In this document: positions 52,026 to 60,265 of the stretch, piece after piece
Layout of the letters: every line of letters starts with the position of its first letter
How positions within the stretch are numbered: the stretch's first letter is position 1
NCBI RefSeq assembly: GCF_900188255.1
Contig: NZ_FZNS01000004.1
Span: forward strand, 496,001-560,000
DNA: 64,000 nucleotides
Reading direction: 5' to 3'
From: Hymenobacter mucosus
Lineage (GTDB): Bacteria; Bacteroidota; Bacteroidia; Cytophagales; Hymenobacteraceae
Notes under the pieces: model-generated
Told to the model about the DNA's origin: nothing
Databases searched by the model: none
What the model saw: only the letters and a program-made list of their open reading frames with translations
Translations under genes and position numbers: made by a program

Positions 52026-52559
52026 ATGTCCATACAGTCTGTCCACGTTCCACTGGTTATTCTTGGTAGTGCCCGCTCCGACGGCGACACACAGCAATGG
52101 GTTGCGAAGGTGCTTGCCGACGTTCCGCATACCGTAGTAGATTTACTGAAGTGGCCCATAGCGCCCTACAGTTACCCCCACGACTATCCCACCGAAGACA
52201 CTTTCCTGCGCCTCACCGACCTCATGCTTCAGCATCCGGTTGTGGTATTTGCTACGCCAGTTTATTGGTACAGCATGAGCGGGAGAATGAAGAACTTTTT
52301 TGACCGGCTCACCGACCTGGTGGAAGAGCCACACAAGCAACTAGGCCGACAGTTGGCCGGCAAGCATGCCTTCCTGCTGGCGGCGGGCTCCGATGAGGAG
52401 TGGCCCGAGGGATTTGAGGAGCCATTTCGGCGCACGGCCGAGTACTTCGATATGCACTTTGAAGGCAGCTTGTACCACTCCTCAAAACTGCCGTTTCCCA
52501 CGGAGGCCGCTCACCAATTAGCTCAGCACATCAACCGCTGCTGTCAGCAGACACGGTAG
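52026..52559 (+). CDS. Flavodoxin-fold NAD(P)H-dependent oxidoreductase
   Basis: A 177-residue protein with the FMN-binding start VILGSARSDGDTQQWV and the middle strand VVFATPVYWYSMSGRMKNFF typical of FMN reductases and quinone oxidoreductases. It has a terminal KLPFPTEAAHQLAQHI helix. It probably binds FMN and uses NAD(P)H. It is co-oriented with the DoxX-like gene and the LytTR regulator, so they may form one operon. Confidence 0.85.
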   Translation: MSIQSVHVPLVILGSARSDGDTQQWVAKVLADVPHTVVDLLKWPIAPYSYPHDYPTEDTFLRLTDLMLQHPVVVFATPVYWYSMSGRMKNFFDRLTDLVEEPHKQLGRQLAGKHAFLLAAGSDEEWPEGFEEPFRRTAEYFDMHFEGSLYHSSKLPFPTEAAHQLAQHINRCCQQTR

Positions 52560-52604
52560 CGCGCCCCTACTCCACCATCTCGCTTTTCACCCGTTCTCCA
52601 TCTG

Positions 52605-53390
52605 ATGACCGTTCTGCTGCTCGAAGATGAATACCCGGCCGCCGAGCGGCTCCAACGCCTGCTCCTGCAAGCCGCACCCGAGGCCCGCGTGCTAGCGGTG
52701 CTCGACAGCGTAAGCAGTGCCGTGCACTGGCTGAGCACTAACCCGGCCCCCGACCTGATCCTCTCCGACATTCAGCTAGCCGATGGGTTGAGCCTGGAAA
52801 TCTTCGATCAGCTCATCGTGCGCAGTCCTGTCATCTTCACTACCGCCTACGACGCTTACGCCATTCGGGCCTTTAAAGCTAATAGCGTGGACTACCTGCT
52901 GAAACCCGTGAAACTGGCCGAGCTACAAGCGGCCCTCGCCAAGCTGCGCGAGTGGCGCGCCGTACCGGAGGCGGCCAGCACGCCACCGGCGGCCGAATCG
53001 GCTGAGCGCCTGGAGCGCCTGCTGGATGCTCTACCCCGCCCCGACCGCCAATACAAGACTCGTTTTCTGGTGCGTAGCGGCGAGCAGCTACTACCCGTAG
53101 CGGCTAACCAGGTGGCCTGGTTTCAGAGCCGCCACGAAACCACTACCCTCGCCACCACCGACAACCGTCGTTTCGTGGTAGACTACACCCTAGAGCAGCT
53201 TGAAAACCTGCTGGACCCCGCACAGTTCTTCCGGCTCAACCGCCAGTTCATTGCCCAGCTACCCGCCGTGCAGCGCCTGCACCCGCACTTCAACGGCAAG
53301 CTGCTGCTGGACCTGCACCCCGCCCCCAGTGAGGAAGTGCTGGTAAGCCGCGAGAAGGCCGCAGCGGTGAAAAGCTGGCTGGAAGGGTAA
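52605..53390 (+). CDS. LytTR response regulator (system 1)
   Basis: A 261-residue regulator with a receiver domain: acidic LLEDE, phospho-acceptor D55 in LILSDIQLADG and Lys in VDYLLKPV. The C-terminal LytTR DNA-binding domain spans about 155-260 (YTLEQLENLLDPAQFFRLNR, VLVSREKAAAVKSWL). It is the likely partner of the kinase at 50423, with two unrelated genes between. It is paralogous to the regulator at 53837. Confidence 0.92.
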   Translation: MTVLLLEDEYPAAERLQRLLLQAAPEARVLAVLDSVSSAVHWLSTNPAPDLILSDIQLADGLSLEIFDQLIVRSPVIFTTAYDAYAIRAFKANSVDYLLKPVKLAELQAALAKLREWRAVPEAASTPPAAESAERLERLLDALPRPDRQYKTRFLVRSGEQLLPVAANQVAWFQSRHETTTLATTDNRRFVVDYTLEQLENLLDPAQFFRLNRQFIAQLPAVQRLHPHFNGKLLLDLHPAPSEEVLVSREKAAAVKSWLEG

Positions 53391-53402
53391 TATCATACGG
53401 CT

Positions 53403-53834
53403 ATGAAATCTTCCCGGGCTTGGTTTTCTGTTGCTGTTTCGTGCTTGCTAGGGGGTTGTCAATCAAATGCTACTTCTCCGGCTACCTCAATACCAGTTAC
53501 TAAAGCAGGAAGCCTTAAGGTATTAGAAGGCACTTGGGTTGGGCACACAGAAAGTGGCTTTACGCTTCTTAAGATTGATTCTGACTCGACTGGCACATAT
53601 ACCGGCTACATAGATCGGGAAAAGAAGACTGGGAAAGACGCCCGAATACCTAGGCACTGGCTTTATGAATCACCTATTCGGGTGAAATATGTAGCTCTCA
53701 ACCAAGAGCCTAATGTGTTCATCGAGACACAACGCTTTCGTTTTGACTATGCTTTGAGGGGTGATACCCTACAAGAAATTGACAAAATGGGCTTACAGGG
53801 CACCCTGGTGCGCGTAAAACCTGAACAGCAGTAG
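53403..53834 (+). CDS. Hypothetical lipoprotein, AT-rich
   Basis: A 143-residue protein with a lipoprotein signal (basic start, then LLGGC, Cys about residue 19) and a small beta domain (LEGTWVGHTESGFTLLKIDS, DSTGTYTGYID). Such WVG-type lipocalin-like domains occur in many secreted unknowns. Base composition is clearly more AT-rich than the flanking genes. It follows the system-1 regulator by 12 bases and is convergent with system 2, 2 bases away. Confidence 0.65.
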   Translation: MKSSRAWFSVAVSCLLGGCQSNATSPATSIPVTKAGSLKVLEGTWVGHTESGFTLLKIDSDSTGTYTGYIDREKKTGKDARIPRHWLYESPIRVKYVALNQEPNVFIETQRFRFDYALRGDTLQEIDKMGLQGTLVRVKPEQQ

Positions 53835-53836
53835 CT

Positions 53837-54634
53837 TTACCGATCCAGCCAGGCCTTGAACGCCGACACTTTCTCGCGGCTCACCAGCACGGTATCGTTG
53901 TCGGGGGCGGTGGGTTTGAGGATGGTTTGGAGGCGGGAGTTGGTGTAGTGGATGATGTCGTGGATGGCTTCGGCGTGAGCCAGGTAGGCGCGGTTGAGGC
54001 GGAAGAACTCGGTGGGGTCGAGCATGCCTTCCAATTGCTCCAGGGTGTAATCAACCACAAACTTGCGGCCCTCATGGGTGTGCAGCAGGGTCACTTTTTC
54101 GAGGCTGGCGAAGTAGGCAATCTGCTCCACCGGAATGGCCTTCAGGTGCTCCCCCACCCGCACCACAAAGCGCGACTTGTACTCTTTAGTCGGCTGGGCC
54201 TGGCGTAGCACCTGGGCCAGCAGGTTGGCATCGAAGGCGGGGGTAGCAGCTCGGCGCTGGCGCTCCAGCTTAGCCAGGGCCGCCGCGAGTTCTTCGGGGT
54301 CGATGGGCTTGAGCAAGTAGTCGACGCTGTTGACCTTAAAAGCGCGCAGGGCGTACTTGTCGTAGGCCGTAGTGAAGATGACAGGACTGGTAATTTCTAG
54401 GCGCTCGAACAGCTCGAAGCTTAACCCATCTGCCAGGTGAATGTCCAGAAACAGCACATCGGGCGCGGGGCGAAGGCCTCGCAGCAAGGCCTCCGCTTCC
54501 GCCACCGACTCTGCCGTGCCAACCACGTCCACCGGCTGGGGCTGCTTGCGCAGGAGCTCCGTCAGGCGACGGACGGCCAGGGGCTCGTCTTCAATAAGCA
54601 GGGCGCGCAGTGGAGCAGTAGAGGTGAAGGCCAT
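53837..54634 (-). CDS. LytTR response regulator (system 2)
   Basis: A 265-residue regulator with a receiver domain (LLIEDEPLA; phospho-acceptor D64 in LFLDIHLADG; VDYLLKPI) and a LytTR domain (YTLEQLEGMLDPTEFFRLNR, VLVSREKVSAFKAWL). It is closely similar in both domains to the regulator at 52605. ATG 54634 is preferred to 54664, which adds ten atypical residues. Its kinase follows 57 bases upstream on the same strand. Confidence 0.92.
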   Translation of the reverse strand: MAFTSTAPLRALLIEDEPLAVRRLTELLRKQPQPVDVVGTAESVAEAEALLRGLRPAPDVLFLDIHLADGLSFELFERLEITSPVIFTTAYDKYALRAFKVNSVDYLLKPIDPEELAAALAKLERQRRAATPAFDANLLAQVLRQAQPTKEYKSRFVVRVGEHLKAIPVEQIAYFASLEKVTLLHTHEGRKFVVDYTLEQLEGMLDPTEFFRLNRAYLAHAEAIHDIIHYTNSRLQTILKPTAPDNDTVLVSREKVSAFKAWLDR

Positions 54635-54691
54635 AGACGAAAATGTAGTATGTTTCTCTTGCATTGAAAACCCAGGGATGTAGCCAGCTTA

Positions 54692-55813
54692 CTAGTGCAG
54701 CTCCAGCACGGGTAGCACCACCCAAAAATCCGTTTCGGTCTGTTCTACGCGCACGGGTTGGCTGGTAAGAAAGGCGTAGCGGGCTTGTAGATTCTTAAGG
54801 CCCAGCCCCGTGGATTCTCCTTCGGGTAAGCGTCGAGGGCGGCGGTTGTTGCGCACTGTAAGTGTGCGGGCATCCTGGTTCAGCTCAACGCGGATACGAA
54901 GTGGGTCGCGCTGGGAGGTGGCATTGTGCTTGAGCGCATTTTCTAGGAGCAGCTGCACGGCCAGCGGTGGTACCAGCAGGGTTTCCAGTGCGGCAGCCGG
55001 AAGGCTCATTTCTACCTGCACGCCCTCACCAAGGCGGGTTTGTTGCAGGTAGAGGTAGGCCTCGGCAAACCGTATTTCCTCCCCAAGCGGCACCACTTCC
55101 TGCTCCTGGCTATCGAGCACGTAGCGGTACACCTGACTAAGCTGCCGAATAAAGCGTGACGCGCGCGCCGGGTCATTTTCCTCCACCAGCGAGGTCAGGG
55201 CATTCAGAGCGTTGAAGAGGAAGTGCGGGTCTAGCTGGCGGCGCAGGGAGTCGGCCTGGGCCTGGGCATTTTCCTTTTGCAGGCGCTCGGCCTGGGTAGT
55301 GGCATCGCGCCAGCTCAGTAAAAATGAGCGGCTGTGCAGAAACAACGACACTACTACGGTAATCAGCAGGGGCATGACGAAGGGCCGCCAGGTAATGGAG
55401 CTTAGGGGCCGATGGTGGTACCATACATTAAAGCCCGTCGTGACGATGAGAATTACAATCAGCGACAGTACCAACGACATGGAAAGCGTAATCAGAAAGC
55501 GCTTGATAGGCTGAATGGTCCAGTCGACGCGGCGGTTCAGCCATTCGCTCGGAAAGCCGTTGGCCAGCCACAAGCCAGTAGTGTAGAAGAAGTTGTACCC
55601 GAAGGTGACTAGAAAATCCTCGCTCATCACGGAGCAGCCCCGGCAGAACACCAAGCTCATCACCACCGACAAAGCCAGCATCAGGCCCAGCATGAATACC
55701 CACTTGCGGTGGGGGTAGTGCCGCCCTAGGGTGGTAAGGGACTTTTTCCGGGCGCTCAGCTCATCGTCTGAGGTGAGAGCCGGGCGCTGCGAGGAAAGGG
55801 CTGATTCAAGCAT
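54692..55813 (-). CDS. LytS-type sensor histidine kinase (system 2)
   Basis: A 373-residue kinase with about four membrane helices (40-160). The phospho-acceptor H197 is in RRQLDPHFLFNALNALTSLV, the N box is LLLENALKHNATS and the G box STGLGLKNLQARY. ATG 55813 is used because the longer frame starts at a TTG. A putative promoter lies 35 bases upstream. Confidence 0.9.
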   Translation of the reverse strand: MLESALSSQRPALTSDDELSARKKSLTTLGRHYPHRKWVFMLGLMLALSVVMSLVFCRGCSVMSEDFLVTFGYNFFYTTGLWLANGFPSEWLNRRVDWTIQPIKRFLITLSMSLVLSLIVILIVTTGFNVWYHHRPLSSITWRPFVMPLLITVVVSLFLHSRSFLLSWRDATTQAERLQKENAQAQADSLRRQLDPHFLFNALNALTSLVEENDPARASRFIRQLSQVYRYVLDSQEQEVVPLGEEIRFAEAYLYLQQTRLGEGVQVEMSLPAAALETLLVPPLAVQLLLENALKHNATSQRDPLRIRVELNQDARTLTVRNNRRPRRLPEGESTGLGLKNLQARYAFLTSQPVRVEQTETDFWVVLPVLELH

Positions 55814-55847
55814 AAAAGGAGCCGCCAACGGGCAGGTAAATCAAACG

Positions 55848-55879
55848 AAAAGATATCAACTCAACTACTACTTCGCAAA
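55848..55879 (-). promoter_or_regulatory. Putative promoter of LytS/LytTR system 2
   Basis: On the minus strand TTTG (55876-55879), 20 bases, then TATCTTTT (55848-55855), near consensus for -33 and -7. Confidence 0.5.
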
Positions 55880-55938
55880 AGACGCCGGGCAGCCAAGAAG
55901 GCACGCTTACGGCAGGTGCACGACTTACATGATGCGCT

Positions 55939-56004
55939 GCGGCAGCCGGCGGCACTCAGCCGAAAACCAGGCGGGTAGTTTCGGCTGGGCCCGCCGGCTG
56001 CCGC
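55939..56004. repeat. Large GC-rich hairpin
   Basis: GCGGCAGCCGGCGG / CCGCCGGCTGCCGC (14 bp) encloses a second stem, CAGCCGAAA / TTTCGGCTG. It lies downstream of the TPR gene on the minus strand and lacks a T run. Confidence 0.7.
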
Positions 56005-56025
56005 GGTACTTCCCGGCCGCCCCGG

Positions 56026-56724
56026 CTAGTTAGCCGAAGCCGTTTCGTAGCTTTTCAGACGGCCGTTTACTTGCCGCTCGCCCCAGTTGGGTGCCAGCAC
56101 CGAAGCTGGCTTGAAGGCAGTAAAGCGGGTTTTAGCTTCCTGAAAAAGTGGCTTGGCTACGTCGGCCCCACCGCCGAACATGGAAGGCGTGTAGTACACG
56201 TTGTTGGCTTGCACCAAGTAAATGCGGGGGTTGGCGACGTTGATTTTCTTGGCCTGAGCCAGCGTTTCGGTCACCATTTTCGAGTATTTCATGGAGCGCA
56301 GCATGGGCGAAATGCTTAGGCGAGCCTGGTAGATGTAGGCCTGTACCACCAGCAGTTCCGATTCTTCCCCGCCCAGCTTGCGGGCCTGGGCCAAAGCAGC
56401 TTCGGCCTGGTCGAGGTACTTGTCCTTCACATCATCCTCTTCCTTGCTTACAAAGGCTGTAATAACGCGGGCATAGGCCTGGTAGTAGCGGGGCAACCAG
56501 TCTTGGGGAGCTACCGTAGCCGCGCGCTCCAACTTGGCATCGGCCTGCTTTAACTTAGCTGGGTCGCCGGTGCTCATTAGGTCCTGAATGGTAGCGGCCA
56601 TCATGCTGGTGTAGGCTTCGGCTTGGGTAGTGGCCGCGGGGGTAGCAACGCGCTGCTGCGCTACTGCGGCGAAGGAGGAGAAGGAGGCGGCTACCAGGGC
56701 GAGGGTGAACAGGGCTTTTTTCAT
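56026..56724 (-). CDS. Secreted TPR-like protein
   Basis: A 232-residue protein with a signal peptide (residues 1-23, ending AVAQQ) and helical repeats (QADAKLERAATVAPQDWLPR, KYLDQAEAALAQARKLGGEE, NPRIYLVQANNVYYTPSMFG). It is probably periplasmic. The FGGGADVAKPLFQEA segment resembles a family of Bacteroidota exported helical proteins without known role. It has a promoter-like pair upstream. Confidence 0.7.
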   Translation of the reverse strand: MKKALFTLALVAASFSSFAAVAQQRVATPAATTQAEAYTSMMAATIQDLMSTGDPAKLKQADAKLERAATVAPQDWLPRYYQAYARVITAFVSKEEDDVKDKYLDQAEAALAQARKLGGEESELLVVQAYIYQARLSISPMLRSMKYSKMVTETLAQAKKINVANPRIYLVQANNVYYTPSMFGGGADVAKPLFQEAKTRFTAFKPASVLAPNWGERQVNGRLKSYETASAN

Positions 56725-56755
56725 GACGAGGAAAGGTTTGTGGTGGTTGATGATT

Positions 56756-56786
56756 CAAAGGTGGCCCCCTCCTGCCCCGAAAGAAA
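56756..56786 (-). promoter_or_regulatory. Putative promoter of the TPR-like gene
   Basis: On the minus strand TTTC (56783-56786), 19 bases, then CACCTTTG (56756-56763), about 30 bases before the ATG. Each box is one base off consensus. Confidence 0.5.
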
Positions 56787-56898
56787 TTTGCCGTTACCGA
56801 ACCGTCGGATTTACCGGATGAAGCGTAACCGGCAGCTACCAGACGAAAATTACTACCCCTTATTCCCTTTCCTCGCCGCCTTTACCCAACCGAAAACA

Positions 56899-56932
56899 GC
56901 ACGCGCCACCCCTGCGTAACGGTGGCGCGTGC
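56899..56932 (-). terminator. Intrinsic terminator of the phosphodiester glycosidase gene
   Basis: GCACGCGCCACC / GGTGGCGCGTGC (12 bp, 10-base loop), followed on the minus strand by TGTTTTC. Confidence 0.75.
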
Positions 56933-56983
56933 GGAGTTTCTCCACCCTCTGCCTAGCCTCAACCGGGCCGAGGCAAGCGGGTA

Positions 56984-57757
56984 CTAACGAGTTGGTTCCG
57001 TTACGCCGATGATGACGCCGAAGTCTCCGTCTGTCTGGGTCCATTGCTTCTCAGGCAGGTACGTGCGCGACACAAACCCATCGAGGTAAAGAGCCGTCTG
57101 GCAGCCCTGCCGCTGGAAATACATGGCGAAATCGTAGAAGCTGACTTTCTCCTTCGACATGGCAAACAGCGCATCGCCATTGGGCAGTAGCCCTACCCCA
57201 CTGCGGATATGCAGGTTGGCGGAGTGCGGCTTAAAGGCCGGGTGCACTCGCCCATTCAGTACCAGCAGCGGCCCCGACTGCGTGGCATAGTGCACCTGTG
57301 GCACCTTGGAAAATGCTGTGGTGGAAACAATGCCGGGCTGCCCGTCGGCCGTCAGATAGAACACGCCGTTTGGCTTCAGGTAAAAGTTACCCACCCCCTG
57401 GGCCGCATCCAAAGGGGTGCGCACTACCCCTTGCTCTAGCAGCAACCCCAGCGGAATATTCCCGGCCTTGTACATGCCGCCATTAGTTGCAAACAGGAGC
57501 CGCTGCCCATGGGCCGCCAGCCACTCTCGGAGCCGCCGAATGCTACGAAACTTTTCACCCCGCTCATCTTGCCAATACAGGCGTACTGTCAGTTGGCGTG
57601 GGTTTACTTGGTAACTAATGTAGTGGTCGGCGGCAGGAGCAGAAGATGAACTGCTTTTTCCGCACTGCGCCATACCTAAAACCCCGAGCCCGGTCACCCA
57701 TAGAAGCAGGCGGCCGGTCTTGGGGTGCTGACTATCCCAGAATGTTTTCCAACGCAT
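56984..57757 (-). CDS. Phosphodiester glycosidase family lipoprotein
   Basis: A 257-residue protein with a lipoprotein-type N-terminus (hydrophobic helix, Cys near residue 32 in LGMAQCGKS). The NAGPA/phosphodiester glycosidase domain contains LLFATNGGMYKAGNIPLGLL, FYLKPNGVFYLTADG, SGPLLVLNGRVHP, IRSGVGLLPNGD and ALYLDGFVSRTYLP. Mammalian NAGPA removes GlcNAc from phosphodiesters; bacterial substrates are mostly unknown. It acts in the periplasm or at the outer membrane. Confidence 0.85.
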   Translation of the reverse strand: MRWKTFWDSQHPKTGRLLLWVTGLGVLGMAQCGKSSSSSAPAADHYISYQVNPRQLTVRLYWQDERGEKFRSIRRLREWLAAHGQRLLFATNGGMYKAGNIPLGLLLEQGVVRTPLDAAQGVGNFYLKPNGVFYLTADGQPGIVSTTAFSKVPQVHYATQSGPLLVLNGRVHPAFKPHSANLHIRSGVGLLPNGDALFAMSKEKVSFYDFAMYFQRQGCQTALYLDGFVSRTYLPEKQWTQTDGDFGVIIGVTEPTR

Positions 57758-57849
57758 GAATAAAGTAAATACAGCGGCAACTTACGCCCCTACTTTCTAC
57801 CGCACGCTCCTACTGACTACAAGAACCGGAGTTAAAATAATGCAGGTCT

Positions 57850-60051
57850 CTACTCCGGCCGCTCGTTCACATCGGCGGCGCGGTTTTTATTGATTGAGAT
57901 GAACAGAGCCACGAACAGCATGCGAGGCGCAGTAGGAGTTACGGCTACGCGGTTGTAGCTGCCTACCTCATTAGGCTGGGATGCGTAGCGGTAGCCATAG
58001 ATGTTCTGGCGGCCCAGCACATTGCTAGCGGCTACGTGCACAATGGTATACTGCCCAAATAAGCTGGTGATATAGCTCGCATTCAGGCTCAGGTCCTGGT
58101 AGGTGGGTAGTATACCCTGGTTGTAGCCGTGCTCGGGGCCGTTCAGGTCGTTATAGCGACGGGGGCTGCCGTAGCTGTAGGTAGCGCCCAGCAGCGTATG
58201 CAGGCGCCCTACCCAGTATTTCCCTACTACCGACATATTGTGGCGGGCAGCAAACGTAGGCACGGCTGCTACTGGGTCTTGGCGATACTGACGCTTGGTG
58301 TCCAGAAAGCCGTAGCTGAAGTAATATTCCAGGTTTTTGATGCTTTTACGGTCGCGCCAGAGCACATCCAGGCCGCGGGCGTAGCCGGTGCCGCCGTTGT
58401 TGTAAGCAGCAGCCTTGCGAGGGTGCTGGCCATCGTAGCGGGTAAGGTGAGCGTACGTTTTGTAGTAGGCTTCTACTTGCAGCAGTTGCTGGTCGTGGGT
58501 GTATTGGTAGGTCAGCACCGAGTGGGTAGCCTGCTCGAAGCGCAGGGCAGGTTGCACCAGCAGCAAAGCATTATCGGGGGTTTGGTAGAAGCGGCCATAA
58601 GCGCCCGACAGAGAACTGCGCTCTGTGGTTTGGTAGGCTAGCGCCACGCGAGGGGCCGCATTCCAGCGGTTCAGCAGCGCCGAATACTCGGCCCGACCAC
58701 CTACCCGCCCCGCCAGCCGGTCGCTGAGCTGAAAGTCTGATTCGGCAAAAACGGCGGTTCGTTTCTCCAGAAAATCGGCGGTATACACTGGTGCTTGTGC
58801 TGCATGCGGCTGCACTTGCTGGGTTACGTGTTGCGCGAGGCCTTCGGCTCCTACTTTCACATTCCAGCGGGTCGCCGCCGAGTCGTTGATAAGCACTACG
58901 CGGCCTACGAGGGCTTGCTCTAGGGTGTGCAGGCGCACGGTGTCGGGGGCCACGTGCTGGTGGTCTTGGCTGATGCCTACCCCCGTTTGCAGGCTCCACC
59001 CCCGGCACAAGGGGCTGCGAAACGTAGTATTGAGGAAGCCATTGCCGTTGCGCATGGCTACCGTTTGCCGGCCCGCGGGCTCGGGGCTGGGCTGCCCAAT
59101 GGTGAATTGCTGCTGGCTCCAGGTGCCATACACCTTTAGCATGCCCACTTGTCCGGTTTGGTGGCGCAAACTCAGGGAAGTACTTAGTCCGCGCGGCGCC
59201 TGAAGCCACGTCACATTTTGCGGCACGAGGCGCTGGTATGGCGCGAGGTTGGTGTAGTCGAGGGTGGCAGCTAGAGACGTCCGTTTCCAGCGCTGAGTCC
59301 GCGAGGCACCGAGAAACAAGGAGCTAACCGACAAGCCCGTTTGCGTTTCGGGGGCCAGGTCCGTGGAGTTCAGCAGCAGCACCCCCGACAGCGCCTGCCC
59401 GTACAGGGCCGAGTAGCCGCCCGTGCTAAACACAGTACCCCGAAACAAGCTGGGCGAAAACCGCCCCCTGGCTGGTACGGCGGCCACCGTGGCATTGTAA
59501 GGGTTTTGCACCGGCAGCCCATCCATGTACACTTTAGTTTCGGTAGCGGCCCCTCCCCGCACAAACAGCATTCCATCTTCTCCTACCCGGGTGGTGCCGG
59601 GCAACGTGTTGAATGCGGCAGCCACATCAGCCAGGGCGCCCGCGGTGGTTTGGATGTCGCGGGTGTTAAGCGCGGCCGAGCGGTGCTCGTCGCTGGCCTC
59701 GAAGGCACCTGCCGTAACCACCACCGACCCCAAAGCGTGCGGAGTGCTCTGTAGCACTAGCTCAAGGCGGGCAGGTGCGCCACCCAGGGTTACGGGACGC
59801 TCAACGGTCAGGAAGCCAAGTAAGCTGGCTTGGAGCACGTAGTTGCCAGCCGCTTGCTGAGTTTCGATGCGAAATCGGCCCAGAGAATCCGTGCTGGCAC
59901 CGTCGAAGGTTGCTTTCAGGAAGACGTTGACTCCGGGCAGAGGCTGCCCCGCCTTATCACGGACGGTGCCAGTGAGCAAGAGTGTAGATTGGGCCAGCAG
60001 GCTTACGGTTGAAACCAACAGCAGGAGGCACAGGAGGAACAGACGTTTCAT
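57850..60051 (-). CDS. TonB-dependent receptor with carboxypeptidase-regulatory-like domain
   Basis: A 733-residue receptor with a signal peptide (KRLFLLCLLLLVSTVSLLAQ), a CarboxypepD_reg-like domain (GTVRDKAGQPLPGVNVFLKA) and a short plug with GMLFVRGGAATETKVYMDGL and STGGYSALYGQALSGVLLLN. A 22-stranded-like barrel follows. The C-terminal end (LFISINKNRAADVNERPE) extends past the usual terminal aromatic. The plug and barrel layout suggest a FepA/BtuB-like importer of unknown substrate. ATG 60051 is chosen for the signal peptide. Confidence 0.9.
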   Translation of the reverse strand: MKRLFLLCLLLLVSTVSLLAQSTLLLTGTVRDKAGQPLPGVNVFLKATFDGASTDSLGRFRIETQQAAGNYVLQASLLGFLTVERPVTLGGAPARLELVLQSTPHALGSVVVTAGAFEASDEHRSAALNTRDIQTTAGALADVAAAFNTLPGTTRVGEDGMLFVRGGAATETKVYMDGLPVQNPYNATVAAVPARGRFSPSLFRGTVFSTGGYSALYGQALSGVLLLNSTDLAPETQTGLSVSSLFLGASRTQRWKRTSLAATLDYTNLAPYQRLVPQNVTWLQAPRGLSTSLSLRHQTGQVGMLKVYGTWSQQQFTIGQPSPEPAGRQTVAMRNGNGFLNTTFRSPLCRGWSLQTGVGISQDHQHVAPDTVRLHTLEQALVGRVVLINDSAATRWNVKVGAEGLAQHVTQQVQPHAAQAPVYTADFLEKRTAVFAESDFQLSDRLAGRVGGRAEYSALLNRWNAAPRVALAYQTTERSSLSGAYGRFYQTPDNALLLVQPALRFEQATHSVLTYQYTHDQQLLQVEAYYKTYAHLTRYDGQHPRKAAAYNNGGTGYARGLDVLWRDRKSIKNLEYYFSYGFLDTKRQYRQDPVAAVPTFAARHNMSVVGKYWVGRLHTLLGATYSYGSPRRYNDLNGPEHGYNQGILPTYQDLSLNASYITSLFGQYTIVHVAASNVLGRQNIYGYRYASQPNEVGSYNRVAVTPTAPRMLFVALFISINKNRAADVNERPE

Positions 60052-60265
60052 GGAAGTAGCGGCGTAGTGACAAGCCAAAAGTGGCTCGCGACTAAGGCGC
60101 CTGAAACTTGTTCTTACTGAAGTGTCGAATAAGGTAGATGAAGTGCTTCCGCGGCGCTACACCACCTCAGCAGCACCACTGGCACCGCTTTAAACAGACC
60201 ATTTCGTACCGGGTGAAAACGCACGCCCTTCACCAATGCCTCGGCGCTGGTTACCACTAGGCCTC

